From contig DHGD01000150.1 of the NCBI GenBank assembly GCA_002402575.1, positions 1 to 7,034 on the forward strand: a stretch of DNA of 7,034 nt, read 5' to 3'. Position 1 is the stretch's first letter, and each line of letters begins with the position of its first letter. Under the pieces are notes generated by a model that saw nothing but the letters and a program-made list of their open reading frames with translations, was not told where the DNA came from and did no database searches. The translations under genes and the position numbers were made by a program. Source of the stretch: Syntrophomonas sp. UBA4807. GTDB lineage: Bacteria; Bacillota; Syntrophomonadia; Syntrophomonadales; Syntrophomonadaceae. Positions 1 to 5,141 of this stretch are shown here, one piece after another.

Positions 1-39
1 CGGCGGCACACACATTGCGGGTTATTCAAGGAGGTGGTT
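1..39. other. Short sequence downstream of dapB, no gene assigned
   Basis: This is the end of the window beyond the dapB stop codon. No hairpin with a U-tract is visible, so dapB may be followed by a co-transcribed minus-strand gene outside the window. An ATG on the minus strand at 13-15 has no purine-rich site before it, so it cannot be called a start. Confidence 0.4.
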
Positions 40-837
40 CTACATCAAAGTATCCATGCCATAAATCAGGCCTTTATGTTCTGATATTTTCCTTACCGCC
101 ATCAACACCCCCGGCATGAAACCAATACGGTCATAGGAATCGTGACGTATGGTCAGGCTCTGTCCGGGGCCTCCGAAAATCACCTCTTGATGGGCCACGA
201 AGCCAGGCAGACGCACGCTGTGGATGCGGATGTCGCCGGCCTTGCCTCCCCGGCTGCCGGGTATCTTTTCAAATTCGCGGGTATTTTTGGGAGGAATAAT
301 GCCCCGATTGGCCGCTATCAGCTCCGCCGTCTTAATGGCGGTGCCGGACGGCGCGTCCATCTTTTGATCGTGATGAGTTTCAATTATCTCCACGTCGGGT
401 AGATAGCGGGCTGCCTCTTGTGCGAAGCGCATCATCAGAACCGCTCCAATGGCAAAGTTGGGAATAACCGCCACCGCGGTCGAATTGGCCGTTGCCAGTT
501 GCTCCAGTTGGGACAGTTCCGCCTCGCTTAGACCAGTAGTCCCAACCACACAGGCAATCCCGTGAGACAACGCGATGCGGGTGTTATTGAAAACCGCCTG
601 GGGGTTGGTAAAATCCACCATCACATCAGGTTTGGTCCGATTTAAGTGCGCTTCCAGATCATTTTCAAGGGTAAGGCCACATTCAATGCCGGTAAGCGCC
701 CCATAGGCTTCTCCTGAATGTGCCACATCCAGCAAACCCGAAACATTGATATCAGGCTGGCTATGTAGTGCCTTGACTGTTTCCCGGCCCATCTTGCCCA
801 GCGCTCCGACGACTATAACCTTAAGCGGTGTAGACAT
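40..837 (-). CDS. dapB: 4-hydroxy-tetrahydrodipicolinate reductase
   Basis: DapB is a cytoplasmic enzyme that reduces 4-hydroxy-tetrahydrodipicolinate with NAD(P)H in the diaminopimelate pathway, feeding lysine, peptidoglycan and, in spore formers, dipicolinate. The 265-residue product has the usual family length. The N-terminal Rossmann domain carries the nucleotide loop GALGKMG (residues 11-17), followed by VDFT (74-77) and VVGTTG (97-102). The substrate domain contains IETHHDQKMDAPSGTA (152-167), with the catalytic His pair at 155-156, Lys159 and the DAPSGT loop; it ends in a second Rossmann strand region. The start at 837 was chosen because a strong AGGAGGTT site lies 6 bases upstream. 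A longer reading frame to 897 would run through the leader and add 20 residues unlike the family. The gene is the only lysine-pathway gene in view. A terminator separates it from the minus-strand gene upstream, so it should have its own promoter between about 850 and 945. Confidence 0.97.
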   Translation of the reverse strand: MSTPLKVIVVGALGKMGRETVKALHSQPDINVSGLLDVAHSGEAYGALTGIECGLTLENDLEAHLNRTKPDVMVDFTNPQAVFNNTRIALSHGIACVVGTTGLSEAELSQLEQLATANSTAVAVIPNFAIGAVLMMRFAQEAARYLPDVEIIETHHDQKMDAPSGTAIKTAELIAANRGIIPPKNTREFEKIPGSRGGKAGDIRIHSVRLPGFVAHQEVIFGGPGQSLTIRHDSYDRIGFMPGVLMAVRKISEHKGLIYGMDTLM

Positions 838-843
838 TCGTGA

Positions 844-850
844 ACCTCCT
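844..850 (-). promoter_or_regulatory. Shine-Dalgarno site that fixes the dapB start
   Basis: On the minus strand the sequence reads AGGAGGTTCACGA before the ATG at 837. This is a near-perfect ribosome binding site with normal spacing, and it rules out the in-frame upstream ATG at 897 as the main start. Confidence 0.85.
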
Positions 851-871
851 GTTTGACTCTTAGCATTAAGT

Positions 872-908
872 TTTATATATTTTGTTAGCCGAGTCAAGAT
901 TTGTTATA
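872..908 (-). promoter_or_regulatory. Candidate dapB promoter region
   Basis: Two weak promoter readings exist on the minus strand. One is TATAAC (903-908), a good -10, whose -35 position falls on the palindrome at 925-934 and does not match TTGACA. The other is TTGACT (892-897) followed by TATAAA (872-877), a good pair of hexamers but with a short 14-base spacer. A promoter is expected here because a terminator lies just upstream, but the exact one is unresolved. Confidence 0.3.
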
Positions 909-946
909 ATCTAAATTATTGTCGGAAGATCTTCTGGGGACAGGAC

Positions 947-979
947 AAAAAACAAACCCGGGGGGATAGTCCCGGGCTG
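947..979 (-). terminator. Rho-independent terminator after the 144-residue gene
   Basis: On the minus strand, two copies of the self-complementary CCCGGG (971-976 and 957-962) pair across an 8-base loop. They are followed at once by the U-rich tail TTTGTTTTTT. The element lies about 25 bases past the stop of the gene ending at 1002 and in the orientation that would end its transcript before dapB. Confidence 0.75.
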
Positions 980-1001
980 TTCTCTTCACGGTCCGGCCGA
1001 T

Positions 1002-1436
1002 TTAAACCTGATTATACAGCCTGGCCTGGGCCACCACGAACTTGACGATCTCCTGCACCATACGCCGTTCAGAAAAGCTCAAAGCGGTCTTTTCATCTTT
1101 GGCCCTGGTCACCACCTTCATAAAGTGTTGGGTGCATTTTATCTCATGTCTGATCTTTTCCAGCGTTTCCTGTTCGTCTGCGTTGGCATAAAGCCGGTTG
1201 AGATGATCCAGGACCAGTTTCTCCCGGTTGGTCAGAGCTATTACCGCAGCCTGTTCCAGAAGTTCATGCTTGCTTAAGTCATAACTGAGGAAATTATATA
1301 TCAAGGCAAGACGTTTCCGTTCTTCGCGGGCCAGAAGTATCTCGGTGCTGATCTCTTTTTTGGAGTCCTCCAGTTGCATAACCTGTTCCAATATATTATT
1401 GTACAAACTGACCACTAACTGAGACGTCTTAATCAC
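1002..1436 (-). CDS. Unrecognised all-helical protein, 144 residues
   Basis: I do not recognise this protein. It has no proline, glycine or tryptophan anywhere in 144 residues, and is rich in Leu, Glu, Lys and Arg, so it should fold almost wholly as helix. The stretch from about 15 to 50 looks like an amphipathic or coiled-coil helix, with further helices at about 55-85, 86-118 and 121-142. There is one Cys (101), no signal peptide and no membrane segment, which suggests a cytoplasmic protein. The start is a GTG at 1434-1436, the first available one after an in-frame stop. The site before it (GCCGGG) is a weak ribosome binding site. A later ATG at residue 20 would give 125 residues, so the start is uncertain. 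The gene is divergent from rqcH and is followed by a good terminator, so it is a single-gene unit. General resemblance to small helical chaperones or adaptors is not enough to assign a role. Confidence 0.75.
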   Translation of the reverse strand: MIKTSQLVVSLYNNILEQVMQLEDSKKEISTEILLAREERKRLALIYNFLSYDLSKHELLEQAAVIALTNREKLVLDHLNRLYANADEQETLEKIRHEIKCTQHFMKVVTRAKDEKTALSFSERRMVQEIVKFVVAQARLYNQV

Positions 1437-1573
1437 CCCGGCTATTTGGTTATATTATTTTTAGTTCTCTTTTCCTTACGATATTCCCTTTTATATTTTT
1501 ATTAATCTAGACAGAGAATATCGACAATGGTTACAATTACCGTTATGTACCAGACAGAATGTGAGGATATTAT
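1437..1573. promoter_or_regulatory. Divergent promoter region with spaced inverted repeat
   Basis: This AT-rich gap separates the 144-residue gene and rqcH, which are transcribed away from each other. It contains CGATATTC (1479-1486) and its exact reverse complement GAATATCG (1516-1523), 29 bases apart. After one mismatch the match continues for two more bases inward. The right arm falls between the -35 and -10 of the likely rqcH promoter. The left arm falls near the expected start of the leftward transcript, just past a TATAAA. This could be a shared operator, but that is inference. Confidence 0.4.
1508..1537 (+). promoter_or_regulatory. Likely rqcH promoter
   Basis: TAGACA (1508-1513) and TACAAT (1532-1537) each match the sigma-A consensus hexamers at five of six positions, with an 18-base spacer. 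Transcription would begin near 1544, giving a leader of about 30 bases. A second, weaker pair is TCGACA (1521-1526) and TATGTA (1544-1549) with a 17-base spacer. Confidence 0.5.
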
Positions 1574-3346
1574 ATGCCTTTTGACGGATTCACCATAGCT
1601 GCGTTGTGTGCCGAGTTGGATCAGACACTGGCCGGGGCTCGCATTGACAAAATCCACCAGCCGGAAAAGGACGAGCTGATGTTCTCAATCCGCATGGCTC
1701 ACGGAGGCAATCACCGACTGCTTCTGTCGGCTAATCCACGTTGGGCCAGGATGCACCTGACCACTTCCCGCAAAGCCAATCCGCCCCGTCCCAGCGCCTT
1801 TTGCATGCTGTTGCGCAAGTATCTTGAGGGTGGCAAGATACGAATGGTCAAACAAAGCGGTTTTGAGCGCCTGGTGATGATAGATATAGAAGCCCTGGAT
1901 GATTTTCGGGAGTGGGCCATCAGGCGCCTTATATGCGAATTCACCGGCCGTCACTCCAACCTAATTCTGGTCAACCCGGAAACCGGGATCATTATCGATG
2001 CCATAAAGAAATTCGGCAGCGAAGTCAACTCGTACCGCGAGGTCCTGCCGGGCAGGCCTTATGTGGCTCCGCCCGGCCAGGATAAGCTCAATCCTGTGGA
2101 GACCAATTATGAGGATTTTTGCGCCGGCATCTGGAACCATGAAGAAACAGCCCTATCTCAGGCCTTGTTTGCTTTATTTTCCGGCATCAGTCCCTTCACC
2201 GCACGGGAGATATGCCTGATGAGCAGTATAAATCCGGCCCTGCCTGCAGCGCAAAGCGGTGAATACGAACTGGGCAAACTGTATCAGCAGGTCAAGGAAC
2301 TGCTTCATAAGGTGCAGAGCGGCACCTCTCAGCCCAGCGTATGCTTTCACAACGGGATGCCCGCGGAGTTCGCGGCTTATCCGGTGGAAGCTTCCCCCAG
2401 GCGGGATTTTGATTCCATCAATTCCGCCTGTGATTACTTCTATACCGCCAAGCTGGACGCATTGCGGCTGGAGTCGTGGAAAACCAATTTGTCCCGGCAC
2501 ATCAAGCTTATCCTTGATAAGGCCTATAAAAAGCGTTTTTACCAGGAGGGCGACCTCAAATCTGCTCGCGACCAGGAGAGCTACAAAACCTGGGGCGAGC
2601 TGTTGACAATATACGCCTATCAGTTGGAAAAAGGAATGACCGAGGCGGTGGTAGAAGACTATTCCAGCGGAGAGAAGGTGACCATACCGCTGGATGTGCG
2701 CTACAGCCCCATTCAGAACGCGCAGCGCTATTTCAAAATATATAATAAGAGCCGCAAGACCATTGCCCATTTAGAAAGCCTGATGGCCGCCAATCAGTTG
2801 GAGATTGATTATCTGGAGTCAGTCTTGCTGTCAATTCAACAGGCTGAAAGCGGCCATGATATGGAGGAGATAAGCGAGGAATTGGAACGGGATAAGGGGG
2901 GCAAAGGCAAGTCCAAGGGCAAGAGAACCACGGCGCGCACCGTGCCGCGCCGCTATCTTTCCAGCGATGGCATGGAGATACTGGTAGGTCGCAACAACCG
3001 CCAGAACGACAGCCTCACCTTAAAACAGTCTGATACCCAGGACATTTGGTTGCATGCTAAAAATATCCCCGGATCGCATGTCATTATACGCCTGCCCCGC
3101 AAGATCAGGTCCATATACGATGTGCCCGATGCCGCTCTGGAAGAAGCCGCGCTGTTGGCCGCTTATTTCAGCAAAGCGCGCCAGTCGGAAAAGGTGGAGG
3201 TGGACTACACCTTCCGCTCCCAGGTGCGCAAACCCGGCGGCGCCAAGCCGGGAATGGTCATCTACGACAATTACTGGACCATCGTGGTCAATCCCCAGGA
3301 AGACCGGGTGACTAGCCTATTGGAAGCGGAAATCAAAGACCCTTAA
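1574..3346 (+). CDS. rqcH: RqcH / NFACT-family ribosome quality-control protein
   Basis: RqcH (YloA, bacterial homologue of Rqc2/NEMF) binds 50S subunits that carry stalled peptidyl-tRNA and directs addition of C-terminal alanine tails that mark the nascent chain for degradation. Older annotations call this family fibronectin-binding protein A. The 590-residue length is typical. The NFACT-N region starts MPFDGFTIAAL and includes KIHQP (26-30), FCMLLRKYLEGG (76-87), FTGRHSNLILVNP (123-135) and NSYREVLPGRPY (152-163). The essential Asp-Arg pair of the family is Glu98-Arg99 here. A coiled-coil region spans roughly 290-440, and a Gly/Lys/Arg-rich linker lies at about 441-460. The NFACT-R domain follows: SSDGMEILVGRNNRQND (463-479), DIWLHAKNIPGSHVIIR (490-506) and KPGGAKPGMVIYDN (553-566). 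GTGAGG lies 7 bases before the ATG. The stop codon sits inside a hairpin. In Bacillus subtilis yloA also lies a few genes beyond pyrE, though not convergently. Confidence 0.96.
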   Translation: MPFDGFTIAALCAELDQTLAGARIDKIHQPEKDELMFSIRMAHGGNHRLLLSANPRWARMHLTTSRKANPPRPSAFCMLLRKYLEGGKIRMVKQSGFERLVMIDIEALDDFREWAIRRLICEFTGRHSNLILVNPETGIIIDAIKKFGSEVNSYREVLPGRPYVAPPGQDKLNPVETNYEDFCAGIWNHEETALSQALFALFSGISPFTAREICLMSSINPALPAAQSGEYELGKLYQQVKELLHKVQSGTSQPSVCFHNGMPAEFAAYPVEASPRRDFDSINSACDYFYTAKLDALRLESWKTNLSRHIKLILDKAYKKRFYQEGDLKSARDQESYKTWGELLTIYAYQLEKGMTEAVVEDYSSGEKVTIPLDVRYSPIQNAQRYFKIYNKSRKTIAHLESLMAANQLEIDYLESVLLSIQQAESGHDMEEISEELERDKGGKGKSKGKRTTARTVPRRYLSSDGMEILVGRNNRQNDSLTLKQSDTQDIWLHAKNIPGSHVIIRLPRKIRSIYDVPDAALEEAALLAAYFSKARQSEKVEVDYTFRSQVRKPGGAKPGMVIYDNYWTIVVNPQEDRVTSLLEAEIKDP

Positions 3347-3371
3347 GCTTTGATACTAAGCTTAAGGGTCT
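3337..3371. terminator. Convergent hairpin, probable bidirectional terminator
   Basis: AGACCCTTAAGCTT (3337-3350) and its exact reverse complement (3358-3371) form a perfect 14-bp stem with the 7-base loop TGATACT. The left arm contains the last codons and TAA stop (3344-3346) of rqcH. The minus-strand pyr cluster ends only 11 bases to the right. On the minus strand the stem is followed by TTTGATTT, a fair U-rich tail. On the plus strand no U-tract follows, so termination there is less certain. The A/T-containing arms also supply short opposing tails. Confidence 0.75.
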
Positions 3372-3381
3372 CAGACAGGTC

Positions 3382-3675
3382 TTATTCTACCCGCAGGGAT
3401 CCATCCTCATTAACAGTTACGCTATTGCCGGGCTCAAGGATATAGATCTTGTTCTTGACCTCGTCTACCGCCACATCGCGATTGATCAGCGTGGAAACCT
3501 CATTGTCGGTAGCCAGGGTGCGGATTTGCACCCCGTTGTCATACAATTGCAGAGTGAGCTGCCCATAGTCTTTCTTGACCACATCGCTCTGGCTGCGCTG
3601 ATAAGGCTTCATGAAAACGTATTCATAGCCGCCTTCCTTAAACTGCATTTCTTTGCCGTTGAGATATACTTTCAT
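3382..3675 (-). CDS. Unrecognised small protein at the end of the pyr operon, 97 residues
   Basis: I do not recognise a family. The product has alternating hydrophobic and polar residues suggesting a mostly beta fold: likely strands at about 2-12 (KVYLNGKEMQF), 38-55 (GQLTLQLYDNGVQIRTLA), 76-90 and 92-97. It has no Cys or Trp, no signal peptide and no membrane segment, so it is probably a soluble cytoplasmic protein. The ATG is preceded by AAAAGGGA at normal spacing. It begins 19 bases after the pyrE stop on the same strand and ends just before the convergent hairpin, so it is almost certainly the last gene of the pyrimidine transcript. Operon position alone does not show a role in pyrimidine synthesis. 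Its codon use looks like that of its neighbours, and the start, length and ribosome site all support a real gene. Confidence 0.8.
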   Translation of the reverse strand: MKVYLNGKEMQFKEGGYEYVFMKPYQRSQSDVVKKDYGQLTLQLYDNGVQIRTLATDNEVSTLINRDVAVDEVKNKIYILEPGNSVTVNEDGSLRVE

Positions 3676-3694
3676 ATTGTTCCCTTTTAGCCCT

Positions 3695-4270
3695 TTATGA
3701 GCGGCTGCCCGGTTTTACCACCGGCAGTCGGCCTTCCTGGCACAGCGGGCAGTGTTCAGCCTCCCAGGAGGTGATGTCCAATGACAAGACCGCTGCCTGC
3801 TTGACTCCAAAATCCACGCTGCCGTTGCTGCGGTCAACCAGCACCCCCACTCCGACCACCTGGCCGCCTAGCTGCCGCACCACTTCAATGACTTCTTTAA
3901 CCGAGCCGCCGGTGGTAACCACATCTTCAACCACCAGCACGCGCTGTCCGGGTTCAATGGCAAAACCGCGTCTTAAAGCCATGGCGCCGTTTTCCCTTTC
4001 CATAAACATACCTGGCACTCCAAGTTGACGGGCCACTTCATACGCTACCACAATGCCGCCCATGGCCGGTCCGACCACCAGCTGCACTTCATCATCCTTG
4101 AAAACTTCGGCCAGATGCCGGGCTAGTTGCTCTGTGAATGCCGGGTATTTTAATACTTGGGCACATTGCATATACTGATTGCTATGCCTTCCCGAGGTGA
4201 GCCGGAAATGCCCTTCCAAAAGAGCCCCGGCCTGGCTGAAGATGCCTATCGCCTGTGATTTTGCTAACAT
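3695..4270 (-). CDS. pyrE: Orotate phosphoribosyltransferase
   Basis: PyrE joins orotate and PRPP to make OMP, the fifth step of UMP synthesis, in the cytoplasm. The 191-residue product matches the family length. The N-terminal part has GALLEGHFRLTSGRHSNQYM (15-34), the orotate-contact and hood region. VVGPAMGGIVVAYEVA (65-80) and the FMERENG stretch (89-95) follow. The PRPP-binding signature VVEDVVTTGGSV is at 113-124, with the acidic pair Glu115-Asp116. A CPLC pair of cysteines at 174-177 near the C-terminus is seen in a clostridial and archaeal-like subset of PyrE proteins. The ATG overlaps the end of pyrF by 7 bases, and a GGAGG site (4278-4282) lies within the pyrF coding end, so the two are translationally coupled. 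Active PyrE is normally a dimer sharing the PRPP loop. Confidence 0.97.
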   Translation of the reverse strand: MLAKSQAIGIFSQAGALLEGHFRLTSGRHSNQYMQCAQVLKYPAFTEQLARHLAEVFKDDEVQLVVGPAMGGIVVAYEVARQLGVPGMFMERENGAMALRRGFAIEPGQRVLVVEDVVTTGGSVKEVIEVVRQLGGQVVGVGVLVDRSNGSVDFGVKQAAVLSLDITSWEAEHCPLCQEGRLPVVKPGSRS

Positions 4271-4992
4271 GACGCTGCCTCCAATTCTTCGATAATTTTC
4301 TGCACTGCTTGGATTTTATTAGCTGCGGCGGTAATGGGCCGTCCGATGACAATGTAATCCGCTCCCAGCTTTATAGCCTGTGCGGGCGTGGTAATGCGCT
4401 TTTGATCATTGGCCTTTGACCAGGCAGGTCTGATTCCCGGGGTGACGATCTTGAAATCATTACCGCAGGCGGCGCGGATGGCGGCTATCTCCCGCGGTGA
4501 ACACACCACCCCGCCGATGCCGCATTGCTTAGCGGCCAGAGCCCATTTAACCACTACTTCCTCCACACTCCAGTTCGAGATAAGCATATCGTTTTCCAGC
4601 TCATTCTGGGCCATGCTGGTTAATACCGTCACTGCCAAAGTCAAGGGAACGGCAATCCCCCGCCGGGCTGCTTCCTGTTCCACCGCCAGGCTCAATTCTG
4701 TCATCATAGCCCTGCCGCCAGCGGCATGGCAGTTGAACATTCGGCAGTTGAGCCGGGTCATCACCTTGCCCGCAGATGCAACCGTATTGGGAATGTCATG
4801 GAACTTTAAGTCCACAAACACTTCGCCGCCGTAATCGTTAATCTCCCCGACTATATCAGGCCCGGTGCTGTTAAACAACTGCATGCCCACTTTAAATACC
4901 CCTACATAAGGCGCCAGTTCCTGTACCAGGTCCAGTGCCTGCCGCCTGGTATCCACATCCAAGGCCAGAATAATTCGATCTTTTGCTTGCAT
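4264..4992 (-). CDS. pyrF: Orotidine 5'-phosphate decarboxylase
   Basis: PyrF decarboxylates OMP to UMP, the last step of de novo pyrimidine synthesis. The 242-residue product is a typical class I enzyme with a TIM-barrel fold. Visible signatures are ILALDVD (8-14, Asp12 contacting the ribose), FKVGMQLF (33-40, Lys34), and the catalytic DLKFHDIPNTV (61-71), in which Asp61, Lys63 and Asp66 form the charged catalytic array. The phosphate-binding parts TPGIRP (184-189) and GADYIVIGRPIT (210-221, Arg218) are intact. AAAAGGAGGA (4998-5007) gives a very strong ribosome binding site before the ATG. The gene is separated from pyrD by 147 bases that contain a hairpin and a G-quadruplex motif, while its 3' end overlaps pyrE. 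PyrF and PyrE are therefore made together, possibly with some control separate from pyrD. Confidence 0.97.
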   Translation of the reverse strand: MQAKDRIILALDVDTRRQALDLVQELAPYVGVFKVGMQLFNSTGPDIVGEINDYGGEVFVDLKFHDIPNTVASAGKVMTRLNCRMFNCHAAGGRAMMTELSLAVEQEAARRGIAVPLTLAVTVLTSMAQNELENDMLISNWSVEEVVVKWALAAKQCGIGGVVCSPREIAAIRAACGNDFKIVTPGIRPAWSKANDQKRITTPAQAIKLGADYIVIGRPITAAANKIQAVQKIIEELEAASC

Positions 4993-5033
4993 GATATTCC
5001 TCCTTTTGGATCAAACGCTGATTTGGCAATCTG

Positions 5034-5054
5034 CCCTGTCCCGCCCAGCCTCCC
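5034..5054 (-). other. Canonical G-quadruplex motif in the pyrF leader
   Basis: The minus strand carries four GGG runs (at 5052-5054, 5044-5046, 5040-5042 and 5034-5036) with loops of 5, 1 and 3 bases. This satisfies the G3N1-7 rule exactly. In the transcript it would lie 27-47 bases before the ribosome binding site. Folding is inferred from sequence only. Confidence 0.6.
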
Positions 5055-5061
5055 GGCCTTG

Positions 5062-5098
5062 GCACCGCTCCTCTGCTGCTAACAGCGATTCGCGGTGC
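5062..5098 (-). other. Two-part RNA hairpin between pyrD and pyrF
   Basis: Read on the minus strand, GCACCGC (5092-5098) pairs exactly with GCGGTGC (5062-5068). Inside, GCTG (5083-5086) pairs with CAGC (5075-5078) around the loop TTAG, with an asymmetric internal loop between the two stems. There is no U-tract after it, so a role in RNA stability or in leader folding is more likely than termination. Confidence 0.5.
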
Positions 5099-5141
5099 AG
5101 GGTGATTGAGCGATAGGCAGTTTATACGGTCATTATGCGGC

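Larger units (their letters stand above)
4993..5141 (-). promoter_or_regulatory. Structured pyrD-pyrF intergenic region
   Basis: No protein-coding gene is convincing here. Read on the minus strand, it holds in order a copy of ATAATGACCG just after the pyrD stop, a two-part hairpin (5062-5098), a four-run G-quadruplex motif (5034-5054) and the strong pyrF ribosome binding site (4998-5007). No U-tract follows the hairpin, so it is not a standard terminator. No match to the PyrR-binding loop was recognised. Confidence 0.55.

Noticed and set aside
28..37. AAGGAGGTGG on the plus strand resembling a strong ribosome binding site or the complement of a 16S rRNA 3' end
   Set aside because: No open frame follows on the plus strand, and the minus-strand sequence upstream is dapB coding sequence, not rRNA.
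441..460. Gly/Lys/Arg-rich linker of RqcH (residue numbers) as an unusual insertion
   Set aside because: A basic, low-complexity linker between the coiled coil and the NFACT-R domain is common in this family.
838..897. Longer dapB reading frame starting at 897
   Set aside because: The extra 20 residues do not resemble DapB, they cross the promoter and leader, and the strong AGGAGGTT site points to the ATG at 837.
2174..2770. 198-codon minus-strand open frame inside rqcH
   Set aside because: It lies wholly antisense to a well-conserved NFACT protein and looks like a codon-bias shadow.
4409..4834. 141-codon plus-strand open frame opposite pyrF
   Set aside because: It is antisense to the conserved pyrF coding sequence, with low-complexity Thr/Ser/Ala content typical of a shadow frame.
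5001..5097. Possible GTG-initiated minus-strand frame running from the hairpin into pyrF
   Set aside because: The purine-rich stretch is only 2 bases from the GTG, and the frame overlaps pyrF out of phase.
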